DNA of 64,000 nt from Rhizobium laguerreae (lineage in GTDB: Bacteria > Pseudomonadota > Alphaproteobacteria > Rhizobiales > Rhizobiaceae), in the NCBI RefSeq assembly GCF_002008165.1, contig NZ_MRDM01000030.1:62001-126000 (forward strand), read 5' to 3'. The translations under genes and the position numbers were made by a program. Every line of letters starts with the position of its first letter. Positions within the stretch are counted from its first letter, which is position 1. Positions 25,745-33,900 of the stretch are shown here, in pieces. The notes below the pieces were generated by a model. That model had not been told where the DNA came from, did not search any database, and saw only the letters and a program-made list of their open reading frames with translations.

Positions 25745-25771
25745 TGTAACAATCCGACCATCAAAGACGTA
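25745..25771 (+). promoter_or_regulatory. ECF-type promoter (TGTAAC-N17-CGTA)
   Basis: TGTAAC (25745-25750), 17 bases, CGTA (25768-25771), directly beyond the IS3 remnant and 96 bases before the ORF at 25867. Confidence 0.65.
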
Positions 25772-25866
25772 TTGAGATAATCGTAACCGCCGTATCAGCG
25801 CGAGGCCTGTCAGTATGGTACTAGCACCGGCGCAAAATCTAGAATTGTTAAGAGGCAGCGCAAACA

Positions 25867-26283
25867 ATGATCGAACCCTTAAATGTCTGCCACCTGCGAA
25901 GCAATAGTGCGGATCTTTTATTCGAGAGTCGCACAATTTTCAGACCTACCGAACACCTTGTCGCATTCGCGGATGAACTTCGCCAGATCGATCAACGCGT
26001 AGCCGCGCCATCTCATGTCCTTAACAAATCGGCCCTACGCGCCAACAGCACAGATTGTGAGACGCCTTCAGAAACAGCGATTTCTGAAAAACTGGCGAAA
26101 CACAACATTTACAGCGGAAACATACACATCTGGGCATTAGAATTTGCCCAAAGCGGATACACTATATTGCCCCTGCTTCCAGCTAGTTCAGTTGTTTATA
26201 TGGCAGCGCAGTCTATTAATCGCAAACGCAATAAGTCACTCGATCCCGTGAAAACAGCGGCACAACTAGATGTGTCGACGTAA
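25867..26283 (+). CDS. Hypothetical protein behind an ECF-type promoter (138 aa)
   Basis: A 138-residue frame of lower GC than its surroundings, with no recognised domain. Notable stretches are LFESRTIFRPTEHLVAFADE and a mildly hydrophobic segment (YTILPLLPASSVVYMAAQS). No strong ribosome site is seen. The only support beyond length is the ECF-type promoter 96 bases upstream in the right orientation. It may be a degraded gene. Confidence 0.4.
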   Translation: MIEPLNVCHLRSNSADLLFESRTIFRPTEHLVAFADELRQIDQRVAAPSHVLNKSALRANSTDCETPSETAISEKLAKHNIYSGNIHIWALEFAQSGYTILPLLPASSVVYMAAQSINRKRNKSLDPVKTAAQLDVST

Positions 26284-26360
26284 AGGGTCTGCGGCTGCAT
26301 GGCCTTTCATATTGCCAGCGGGTTGGTACAACGGCATTTTTTGCGATACTCAATTAGCCG

Positions 26361-26825
26361 ACTGCTGATAGTTCAACGATACCCGTCGTTCAGGCACGAG
26401 CAATGCCTGCGCCCCGCCAAAGGCGTCAAGCGCCAGTAGACGGCATTAAATCCAATCTGTAAGCGTCTCGCTCCAGGGGGCATGCACAAACGAAAAGCTC
26501 GATGCCCCGAGCACAATAACGAACAGGGCTTGCCGCGTCTTTCCCGACAGTCGATCGATGACCATCGTGACGGTGTCGCCCGCGTCTCGTGCACCGTCGA
26601 GGGAGCCGTATTACCGCGCCGCAATCGACTTGTGACCGAGCAAATCTTCTAATCTATATCTCTCAGAGTCTCGCGGATACGCCGCATCTTTAGTCTCTTC
26701 GCTGACATCCCGTTCCTTCCTTTCAGGCAAACAAACAAGACGAACGTCTCACCAGCAGGACGCATCGACAAACACCCTCTTCAGGGGGCGGCATCAAGTC
26801 GGAATCAGGGGGCGACATGCCTCGA
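26361..26825 (-). mobile_element. IS21-family remnant (istA fragment and one end)
   Basis: On the minus strand the IstA start (MSAKRLKMRRIRETLR, near 26706) leads, after a gap, to its integrase core in pieces: DAGDTVTMVIDRLSGKTRQ, LFVIVLGASSFSFVHAPWSE, TLTDWI, stop, LLALDAFGGAQALLVP. Most of istA and all of istB are missing. Beyond the start lie two 14-base direct repeats differing at one base (tcagggggcg[g/a]cat at 26781-26794 and 26805-26818), the multiple-terminal-repeat layout typical of IS21 ends. Confidence 0.75.
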
Positions 26826-26847
26826 GAGTTTGCAGACTGTCGCTTCC

Positions 26848-26874
26848 TGTAACAATTTGATCCAAGCGAACGTA
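26848..26874 (+). promoter_or_regulatory. ECF-type promoter (TGTAAC-N17-CGTA)
   Basis: TGTAAC (26848-26853), 17 bases, CGTA (26871-26874), just outside the IS21 end and 70 bases before an ATG at 26944. Confidence 0.65.
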
Positions 26875-26943
26875 CTAGTTGGCAGCGAGCAATTGCTTGC
26901 CTGTTCTTTACCGATTTGTACGAAATTGACGATCAAGGTTGCA

Positions 26944-27318
26944 ATGAGCGAGATCAAATCCCAGCACACGGAAGGCCGTCGTTGCCAGAATTGCGCGCAT
27001 AACTCTAAGGGGATGGGCGGCAATAAGTTCTGGTTGAGCTTCGTAGCTTATCTGACCCGAATGACTGGGTTCGTGGCTAAAACGAACACGACCAAGCCGC
27101 CGCTTCTTCCGACGATCACTTGTTACTGCATTTCTGACGTTGAGCTTGAGGTATGCCAAAAACTCGCCAAGCGGATGCGTATCCCTCACACGATAGTTCA
27201 AGCGAACTCCGAGAACCTACCCGCATGCGCACTTACACCCCTAAAGCACTTAGAGATGGAGATGAAATTTGCCGGGGAGCTCATCATCCACTTTTGTCCA
27301 AACACAAGCGAACCCTGA
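26944..27318 (+). CDS. Hypothetical protein behind an ECF-type promoter (124 aa)
   Basis: Starts at the ATG at 26944 (caaggttgc upstream); the frame extends further 5' but that part would overlap the promoter. The product has Cys pairs (CQNCAHN, CYCISDVELEVC), a hydrophobic patch (FWLSFVAYLTRM) and no known domain. Base composition is lower in GC than the flanks. It is retained because of the correctly oriented promoter; it could also be a decayed gene. Confidence 0.42.
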   Translation: MSEIKSQHTEGRRCQNCAHNSKGMGGNKFWLSFVAYLTRMTGFVAKTNTTKPPLLPTITCYCISDVELEVCQKLAKRMRIPHTIVQANSENLPACALTPLKHLEMEMKFAGELIIHFCPNTSEP

Positions 27319-27636
27319 GTAAGCACGCGCGTTCCCGGAATCAAATCAATCCTTCACAAGGGGCTGCTTGAATCCGCATCACCGCAAGTTATGCAGAGCC
27401 ACGGCCCGTGGCCCCACGACAGCCCAATACATTAACTTACGGGCCATCGACATGGATGAGACAATCGCCTTCTCCATACGTGTTGTGTGCAGACTAAGGC
27501 GGTAGGCCACACACTTTCGGAAATCTGTAGGGCGCAATAGCTGTCGGGCAAGGCACTTAATCTGCGGCACTGATTGCGCCCCTCCTGAGCCTTGCTCCCG
27601 ATCGCTGCAACTTAACTACCATCTGAAGAGAAAAAT
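27319..27636. other. Gap upstream of FAD monooxygenase gene
   Basis: No gene, ECF-type site or terminator is recognised. A weak minus-strand ORF (27379-27570) has no family resemblance. Confidence 0.4.
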
Positions 27637-28749
27637 ATGGATCACCGAGTCGTCGTCATAGGTGCTGGCATCACAGGGACCGCTTTGGCCCGGGCTCTTA
27701 GTATAAAGGGCGTTGATCATCTCGTCTTGGAAAAACGGGAAACTGCCAGCGATGGTGGGCTTGCAATAAACCTTCCGGGTAACGCAATCGCGGCGCTTGA
27801 CCGACTGGGTCTAGCAGACCAAGTAGCGCATTTGGGTACACCAATCCGCCGGCGAGAGTATCGAACATCGGCAGGGCGCCTTTTGTTTCGTGTGGACGAA
27901 GACGCGTTCTGGGGGAAGGCAATGCGGCCGCATGCCATGTTGCGCAAAGATTTGCTTACCATTCTTGGCGGCGGCTCCACTGACTCGTCCGTCTTGCGCG
28001 GCTGTGGCGTTACCGCGCTGGAGCAACGCGAGCAGGCGATTGTCGCTACGCTTGAAGACGGCCGCCAACTACGAGCTGAACTTGTAATCGGAGCTGACGG
28101 TGTTTATTCGACAACTCGTGCTGCAATGTTGTCGGGTGACCACCAAAAAGCCTCGCTTATCGGCAAGGCAAGCTGGCGCTTTATGATACCGAATCCGGGC
28201 GTGGAATGCTGGACTGTGTTTGCTTCTGCAGACGCAGTATTCCTGTTAATGCCGTTAAGCCAGAGCGAAGCATATGCCTGGGCTATGCCCAAGCAATCGG
28301 GGAACGGACGTGAGCCGCCGGCTCTAGAGGTTACTTTTGCCAAATTCCCTGCCGTGGTTCGAGAGGCGATAAGAAGTGCGCTGGCAGATCCCTCACGGAT
28401 GCATCATTCGCCCCTCTTTGACATACGTCTATCTCGATGGGCAACGGGCCGAATTGTTCTTGCCGGCGATGCAGCACATGCTATGGCGCCCGTTTGGGCG
28501 CAGGGTGCCGCGCTTGGCCTTGAGGACGCGTTGGTTCTTGCCGAAGAGCTCTCCAACATTTCAGACTGGAATACAGCTATCCAGAGATATGAGGCTCGGC
28601 GACAGCCCCGGGCCGCTCATGTCCAGGCAGCGACAGATCGCATGTCTCGTGCGGCAAGTTTGCCGGAATGGTTCCGCACTTTGGCGATGCCCTTCATAGG
28701 ACCTCGTAGTTATGCATCAACATACGATCCCTTAAAGGTATGGCCATAG
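27637..28749 (+). CDS. FAD-dependent aromatic-ring-type monooxygenase
   Basis: A 370-residue group A flavoprotein monooxygenase. It has an N-terminal dinucleotide fold VVVIGAGITGTALARALSIKG, a central segment ELVIGADGVYSTTRAAM (DG motif near 155) and a C-terminal FAD ribityl motif GRIVLAGDAAHAMAPVWAQG near 280, followed by LGLEDALVLAEEL. Such enzymes hydroxylate aromatic or related substrates using NAD(P)H and oxygen. The substrate is not assignable and no partner genes lie alongside. The downstream sequence is the decayed CoA-transferase gene. Confidence 0.87.
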   Translation: MDHRVVVIGAGITGTALARALSIKGVDHLVLEKRETASDGGLAINLPGNAIAALDRLGLADQVAHLGTPIRRREYRTSAGRLLFRVDEDAFWGKAMRPHAMLRKDLLTILGGGSTDSSVLRGCGVTALEQREQAIVATLEDGRQLRAELVIGADGVYSTTRAAMLSGDHQKASLIGKASWRFMIPNPGVECWTVFASADAVFLLMPLSQSEAYAWAMPKQSGNGREPPALEVTFAKFPAVVREAIRSALADPSRMHHSPLFDIRLSRWATGRIVLAGDAAHAMAPVWAQGAALGLEDALVLAEELSNISDWNTAIQRYEARRQPRAAHVQAATDRMSRAASLPEWFRTLAMPFIGPRSYASTYDPLKVWP

Positions 28750-28917
28750 TCGGATGCAAAAATTCCCTGTTTCCCGTTCATCATTCCTGAAATCGATGAG
28801 ATTTTCGTACCGGTTGGTCCGCAAGATAGCCCTCATGCAGGCCCCTCGTGTCTCATATCGGGTTGCCCGGAGTGCCTCGCCGCATTCTGTAAAACAGGCA
28901 AGCGAGCGGACGGAGAG

Positions 28918-29265
28918 ACGTCATCGTTGAGAGCTACAAGCCGCTCGACCTCGCGCGCCGCGGTATCGCCTACGAGGACATCCGCTGGATCTAGCCGGAT
29001 ATCGTCTGACGGGCGATTTCAGCCTTTAGTCAGACAGGCCTCTATGCCGATCGCACAGGCTATGGGTTTCTGATGCAGGCGTGCGGCGGCGGCACTCAAC
29101 GGAACCAGCGTAGGACAATGATATCGCTCTCCCCTTTACGACGCCCACGTCGGCTGGCTGATCAACGCCGCAACCAGATAGCGGATCGGCCTGTCGCTTC
29201 TCCTTCGGCAACGGCAACGATCTTTACCACAAATTCCTGGAGCCCTTCGACGAGGCAAGACTGCC
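28918..29265 (+). pseudogene. Decayed CaiB/BaiF-type CoA transferase
   Basis: Translation gives DVIVESYKPLDLARRGIAYED, then stops inside otherwise matching sequence (PDIV, AISAFSQTGLYADRTGYGFLMQA). Further on, other frames give YDAHVGWLINAAT and GNGNDLYHKFLEPFDEARL. The order follows the intact enzyme at 13846-15063 (VIENYKPGDLARRG, DAQVAWLINAATN, GNDQQFIRFC). Several stops and frameshifts make it clearly dead. Confidence 0.75.
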
Positions 29266-29498
29266 CGTGCCCAAGATCAGAACGCTAGCGTAATAGCAAT
29301 GCAGCGGGACATCTCGCTGCGGGGAATTTCGCAAGCGGTACAGTCCCTGAGCCGGGCGGTGGCGCCACCGGTGTGCCTCGTCCTCGAAGCGATGGCCATC
29401 GGTCACTGCTACCACCATGCCGACAGGTGGGATGGAACCCATCGGGTCGAGAAAGCCAAGGTGCTGCGCCGTCTCTCTGTCCCTGCGGGCGAGATCGA

Positions 29499-29745
29499 CG
29501 GTGCCTGCACTTCATCGTGTAGCATTGCTGGCGTCTACGAGGCAAAGCCGATCTGTGCAGTCCTGCCGATGCCCGGTCGACCGCACACCAGCATGCCGCT
29601 CAAAGACTGATCCTGGCTAGGGCCCGCTTCGGAGCGCCGCCCTTTGGGACGCCATCCGTCGGAATATCGAGGCGATATTCGAAGTCTACGGCATGCGAAA
29701 GGTATGGCGGCTCGGCCAACGCGTCAGTCCGAGTGCCCACTTCTG
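29499..29745 (+). mobile_element. IS3-family OrfB fragment
   Basis: Short frames recall the N-terminal part of an IS3-type OrfB: AGVYEAKPICAVLPM, and in another frame LWDAIRRNIEAIFEVYGMRK followed by VWRLGQ. The catalytic core is absent. It belongs to a different IS3 subgroup from the remnant at 25150. Confidence 0.6.
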
Positions 29746-29785
29746 AGCTTGCCGGTCCTGAAATGGCGCCAGGTCGGCCCGCGAA

Positions 29786-29812
29786 TGTAACAAAGACTAA
29801 TGGTCGAACGTA
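29786..29812 (+). promoter_or_regulatory. ECF-type promoter without an intact gene
   Basis: TGTAAC (29786-29791), 17 bases, CGTA (29809-29812). About 100 bases on, a strong ribosome site (taggag) precedes ATG AAC GAT TGA at 29911, a three-codon ORF, so the original gene seems lost. Confidence 0.6.
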
Positions 29813-30243
29813 GTGGCTACCGGTACCAGAAGAATCTTTAGCTTCAAAGCGAGCGATCTGAACTGGTGCCTAGGCTATCCGCTGCTCACCATGCCAACTT
29901 AGGAGTACACCATGAACGATTGAGTCCCGCCGGGAACGGACCCGGAACGATTTTGCCCGCGTTTACGAGAAGACGGCGAACCGCAACCGGCTAGATTGCC
30001 GCGACAAACGGGCACGCTTGATGCCGCCGCGACCGGCCTACCCGTTCACGAGCGCATCGGCCTCCGGAAAGTCGCAGCTATGAGCTTTTAAGCACTCCAG
30101 TATTAACAAACGGGCTCGTGGGACCTGAACCGCCTGCCCTGCCAGCCTCAAATTGTCTTGAGTATGCGCTCTGATCCGGCGTTCACCAGTAGTCGTACGC
30201 CGGTACCGCCACCTATAGCCGCATAACTGTCTGGAGCAAGATC
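29813..30243. other. Gap with remnant-like sequence before pirin gene
   Basis: Contains the three-codon ORF at 29911. The following 150 bases code for charged sequence in two frames (for example TRNDFARVYEKTANRNRLD) that may be debris of a gene. No family is recognised. Confidence 0.35.
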
Positions 30244-31113
30244 ATGAAACGTCAGATTAAAGCAATCCGCGCTGCCCGGCGGCACGACATCGCCGGCTTG
30301 TACACGCGACTTTCGCTCTCCGGCACGGCTGCGGACATGCTCGACCCGTTCCTCGTGCTCGCCCATCATGGCCCGCACGACTTTCCGCCGGACAGCGCGG
30401 AGCCGCCATTTGATCCGCACCCGCACCGCGGCTTCGAGACAGTGACGCTCATTCTCGATGGGGAGCTCTGGCACCGCGATTCCGAGGGCAATGAGAGCTT
30501 GATCCATGCCGGCGGTGTCCAGTGGCTGACGGCCGGGGCGGGTGTGGTGCATAGTGAAAGGGCTCCCGAACGCTTCTGGAAGGAGGGCGGGAGATTCCAT
30601 ATGCTGCAATTGTGGGTCAATCTGCCCGCGCGGCTGAAGATGACGCCGCCGAACTACCAAGGCGTCGAGGCGGGCGCGTTGGCGACGGTTCCGCTGCAGG
30701 ACGGCAGCGGAACCGTGACACTCATTTCAGGTGAGTTTGCAGGAGCGATCGGGCCAGTCGCTTCGCTGACAGGCCTATTTATGTCCACCGTTTCCCTAAA
30801 GGCGGGCGGACATGCCTCGCTTCCAACACCAGGGCAGCGATGCGTGCTCTTTTACGTCGTGAACGGTGAAGTGACCGTCGGCGGTGCGAAGGCTGTTGCG
30901 GGCGACCTGGTAACCTTCGAAGACGGCGACGTCATCGACGTTGAGGCATTGGAGGAAGCGCTGATCGTTTTCGGTCACGGTGACCCGATTGGCGAGCCGG
31001 TGGTCACGGGGGGTCCGTTCGTCATGAATACCGAAGCCGAGATCGCGGCGGCAAATAGCGACTATCGGGCCGGCAAATTCGGCGGCCTTCGGAGCGCGGG
31101 CTTCCCGGTCTAA
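30244..31113 (+). CDS. Pirin-family bicupin protein
   Basis: A 289-residue bicupin. The N-terminal cupin contains the pirin metal-site pattern: PHPHRGFETVTLILDGELWHRD (His residues near 60-65), GGVQWLTAGAGVVHSE (His near 103) and the following Glu. Then come the MLQLWVNLP block and the usual C-terminal cupin without metal ligands. Bacterial pirins are Fe-binding regulators or quercetinase-like enzymes; the role here is unknown. No ribosome site stands out, but family length and start agree with the ATG at 30244. Confidence 0.85.
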   Translation: MKRQIKAIRAARRHDIAGLYTRLSLSGTAADMLDPFLVLAHHGPHDFPPDSAEPPFDPHPHRGFETVTLILDGELWHRDSEGNESLIHAGGVQWLTAGAGVVHSERAPERFWKEGGRFHMLQLWVNLPARLKMTPPNYQGVEAGALATVPLQDGSGTVTLISGEFAGAIGPVASLTGLFMSTVSLKAGGHASLPTPGQRCVLFYVVNGEVTVGGAKAVAGDLVTFEDGDVIDVEALEEALIVFGHGDPIGEPVVTGGPFVMNTEAEIAAANSDYRAGKFGGLRSAGFPV

Positions 31114-31121
31114 CGCATCTC

Positions 31122-31313
31122 GTGGCGCTGGTTGTTCTCCGCCTTGCCGCCGCAGGGCTCCTGCTGTGGCGAACGCTTGTCGGCCACACCGACGACCCGC
31201 TGATCGCTTCCATGCTGGTGGTGCTTGCTGGTGTAACCCTGATCGCTCGGGTTCGAAGTTATTTAAGTCGTGACCCATTCCGTGGAGCGGACGTTCCTAC
31301 ATCTTCTAGATAA
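31122..31313 (+). CDS. Small hydrophobic ORF after pirin (63 aa)
   Basis: GTG start 8 bases after the pirin stop. The product has two hydrophobic stretches (VVLRLAAAGLLLW and ASMLVVLAGVTLIA), the second ending in a basic segment, then a polar tail. No family is assigned. It could be the 5' remains of a membrane-protein gene. Confidence 0.3.
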   Translation: MALVVLRLAAAGLLLWRTLVGHTDDPLIASMLVVLAGVTLIARVRSYLSRDPFRGADVPTSSR

Positions 31314-31411
31314 AACGCTGTCGAAAACCAAATGATGGTGCTTCGCCACGGTATCGCGAAAATCCTGACTTTGCCTCCAATCGTCGCCGATCGCGGGCGG
31401 AAGGAATAAAA

Positions 31412-31844
31412 ATGATCGAGAAAGCCCTGATTTACGCCACCAATTCCCGTGGGATTTTGGTGTTCGACGAACCCGATTTTCCTGAAGCTCCTTTACAAGT
31501 GCCCGGAGGGACAGTCGAAGAAGGGGAGCCGGTGATCGACGCCGCCCGCCGGGAATTCGGCGAAGAGACTGGATTGGTTGATCGAACAGGGTTTCGGCTT
31601 TTGGGGGACAGCCACCGCACCTTTGAACGAGATGGAAAGCTCCATAACCTTCATCGCACATATTTTCACTTGTCGCTTGAGGATGGTCTTCCCGACACTT
31701 GGGATCATTTCGATGACCACACCGTCTGGTGGTGGGGCACCAATCCTTTTTCGATTTTTCTGGATCGACATCGCATCGGCACGGGCACGTCTCGATCTTG
31801 GCTCGGGGGAGATGCTTGATCGGTTACCGCCCATCTGGAACTAA
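31412..31844 (+). pseudogene. NUDIX hydrolase with C-terminal frameshift
   Basis: The N-terminal 110 residues hold a full Nudix box (GGTVEEGEPVIDAARREFGE followed by ETGL, matching Gx5Ex7REUxEExGU) and the next strand. After about 31733 the expected C-terminal helix (ILFRFFWIDIASARARLDLG, ending LDRLPPIWN) is only in the +1 frame, while the open frame runs on into unlikely sequence to 31819. One extra base in a run of tgg repeats explains it. It might retain partial activity, or be a sequencing error. Confidence 0.65.
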
Positions 31845-31853
31845 GACCTGGTT

Positions 31854-31991
31854 CTGGCCGGGCCGAAACACAGCAAGAAAGCCAAAGTGGCACTGGCCCG
31901 CCGTCTCGTTGTCGTCATGCATCGAATGTGGGTGGATGGCTCGGAGTTTCGCTGGACGAAGGAAGAGAATATCGCAAACTCGGCGGCGTAG
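31854..31991 (+). mobile_element. IS110-family transposase C-terminal fragment
   Basis: A frame of 45 residues (KKAKVALARRLVVVMHRMWV, DGSEFRWTKEE) matches the end of IS110-type transposases and stops at 31991. The rest of the element is missing; the following 360 bases contain only untranslated sequence of IS110-tail character. Confidence 0.65.
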
Positions 31992-32351
31992 CCGTAAGCC
32001 GTAAACAGGGTATAGAGGTTCGAATTCAAGGTTCCGTGTAGCGGCGGAAGACGTCCTTCGCGGACGATGGTGATGTGAGCTCGTGGCGGCGTTTATTCCG
32101 ATGACCCGTCATCAGGATGCAGCTTAGATTGGGCCACATCATCTACTGGACCATTATGGAAGGGCCAAGGCCGATCCCGGAGAGAAGCGCGGGCCGCGAA
32201 TAGAAGTTGAGCGCCAAATGCACGATGGAAATAAGCTAGCCGACCTAATGTCGAGCGGCGATTTCGGCTGCAAAGCGCCAATTGCGGACTTGATGTTACT
32301 GCTGGATGAGCGAGTGTCTTATTAAGCCGCAGATACCATTTAAGAGAGGCC
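31992..32351. other. Non-coding gap beyond IS110 fragment
   Basis: No convincing gene. Short ORFs on either strand have no family resemblance; part is probably the former IS110 end. Confidence 0.35.
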
Positions 32352-33098
32352 TCAAACCTGCGCTGAACCACCGTCAGCGAAAACTTCGCTGCCAGTCATG
32401 AAGCTGCTATCGTCCGATGCAAGGAAAACCGCCACCGCTGCTGTCTCCTCAGGATTGCCGATTCGGCCGAGCGGTATCTGCTCGGCAAGGCTTTGTAGCA
32501 ATGCGGCCTCTTCTCCAGCATTTGCGAGGCCCTTCAGACCCGGCGTCTCGGTGGCACCGGGAGACAGCACGTTGACTCGGATGCCCGATCCCTTCAAGTC
32601 CAGGGCCCAGCTTCGGGCGAAATTACGGATAGCTGCCTTCGTCGCGCTGTAAACGCTGAACGCGGGAGTGCCTATGGAGCCGGTAGTCGATCCGGTGAGG
32701 ATGATCGACGCTCCCGCCTGCATCAGCGGCAGCGCCTTCTGTACTGTGAACAATGTGCCCTTGACGTTGACGCCGAATGTCAGATCGAAGGCCCCCTCGT
32801 CGATAGCGCCAAGGGGAGCAAAGGTACCCAATCCGGCGTTGGCGAAGAGGATGTCTATACGTCCGCTCCTTTCGCCTACCGTTTCAAACAGTCGGTCGAG
32901 ATCACCCAGCCGGGAAACATCGCCCTGTACTGCCGTTACACCGGCACCAATTGCGTCGACCGCCCTGTCGAGCTCCTCCCGCCGACGACCAGTGATGTAA
33001 ACCTCTGCCCCTTCCGCGACAAAACGCTTGGCGGTCGCGAGGCCAATTCCGCTGTTGCCGCCAGTGATGACAGCGATCTTACCTTGAAGCCTGCCCAT
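32352..33098 (-). CDS. Short-chain dehydrogenase/reductase
   Basis: A 248-residue classical SDR: cofactor loop TGGNSGIG near residue 13, NADP-type TGRRREEL near 37, NAG near 90, the catalytic Ser in GSTTGS near 140 and Y-x3-K in YSATKAA near 152. The family includes quinone and carbonyl reductases. It is divergent from an HxlR regulator across a 97-base gap, the common arrangement where the regulator senses the reactive substrate and represses the reductase. Confidence 0.88.
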   Translation of the reverse strand: MGRLQGKIAVITGGNSGIGLATAKRFVAEGAEVYITGRRREELDRAVDAIGAGVTAVQGDVSRLGDLDRLFETVGERSGRIDILFANAGLGTFAPLGAIDEGAFDLTFGVNVKGTLFTVQKALPLMQAGASIILTGSTTGSIGTPAFSVYSATKAAIRNFARSWALDLKGSGIRVNVLSPGATETPGLKGLANAGEEAALLQSLAEQIPLGRIGNPEETAAVAVFLASDDSSFMTGSEVFADGGSAQV

Positions 33099-33154
33099 AT
33101 CGATCTCCTATGAAAATGTAATGCTACATCGAGATAGACTGCGGATTTCATTTA

Positions 33155-33176
33155 TACCAGTATGCACCATTTGGTA
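33155..33176. promoter_or_regulatory. Candidate HxlR operator (TACCA-N12-TGGTA)
   Basis: A perfect 5-base inverted repeat with a 12-base spacer in the SDR/HxlR intergenic region, 20 bases before the regulator start. Spacing of one to two helical turns suits a dimeric winged-helix protein. Function is inferred from position. Confidence 0.45.
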
Positions 33177-33195
33177 AGTACCTGGAGAAGACCGA

Positions 33196-33561
33196 ATGAC
33201 CACATCTGGATTCGTGTGCGGCCTTGATGCCGCACTGGCCGTCATTGGCGGAAAATGGAAGCCATTGATCCTGTTCCACCTCGCCTACGGAGCGCGGCGG
33301 TACGGCGACCTCAGGCGGGCTATCGGCAGCGTTACCGACAAGATGCTCATCCAGCAGCTCAAAGAGCTGGAGGCGGATGGGATCGTCCATCGGTTCGACT
33401 TCAAGGAGCTTCCTCCCAAGGTCGAGTACTCGCTCACCCCGTTCGGGCAGACACTAGCTGATGCGCTGAAGCCGCTCTGCGCTTGGGGAACGCAGCACTT
33501 GCTAGCGGTCGAACAACTTGTCTCACGTCGAGAAGCTTTAGGGCTGAAGAGGATCGCCTGA
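33196..33561 (+). CDS. HxlR-family transcriptional regulator
   Basis: A 121-residue winged-helix protein: VCGLDAALAVIGGKWKPLIL, LRRAIGSVTDKMLIQQLKEL, DGIVHRFDFKELPPKVEYSL, TPFGQTL. The N-terminal Cys (residue 8, just before the first helix) is where YodB/HypR/QorR-type members sense electrophiles or oxidants, so a quinone or aldehyde signal is plausible. It probably controls the divergent SDR and itself. Confidence 0.88.
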   Translation: MTTSGFVCGLDAALAVIGGKWKPLILFHLAYGARRYGDLRRAIGSVTDKMLIQQLKELEADGIVHRFDFKELPPKVEYSLTPFGQTLADALKPLCAWGTQHLLAVEQLVSRREALGLKRIA

Positions 33562-33566
33562 TTTGC

Positions 33567-33900
33567 ATGGCTGATGACAGCTTCGGGCCACCAGGCGTCT
33601 TGACGCAGAAGCGCCACCAGCGGTCAAAGGACTTCGCGATAGCGAGCAAGGACGAGCGGATACGGCTTGAGAAGCTGGTTGCGGCATTCAAGCGGGCAGC
33701 CGTCGGGCGCAAGTCCGAGAAGACTGATCCCGATCAGTTCGACTTGGCCCTCGAAGACCTGGAAACGGCCATGGCCGCCATCCATGCCGAGGATGAGGCG
33801 GACACTCCTGCCGAACAGAGGATTGCCAAGCCACGCGCGATCAATTGCGGCCGGCGTGGCTGAATGTTGGCGGCGGCGGCGGTGCATTGGTTGTTCATAT
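33567..33900 (+). mobile_element. IS66 TnpC N-terminal fragment
   Basis: The ORF MADDSFGPPG onward reads KDERIRLEKLVAAFKRAAVG, RKSEKTDPDQFDLALEDLET and AMAAIHAEDEADTPAEQRIA, the helical N-terminus of IS66-type TnpC. It stops at 33863 where the family would continue with its CGGCLHCIG-like zinc region, of which a degenerate trace (CIG) follows in another frame. It is a different IS66 subgroup from the copy at 20732. Confidence 0.75.

Noticed and set aside
26908..27201. 97-codon minus-strand ORF overlapping the hypothetical gene at 26944
   Set aside because: No ribosome site and no promoter in its orientation, whereas the plus-strand ORF has an ECF-type site; neither has a family match.
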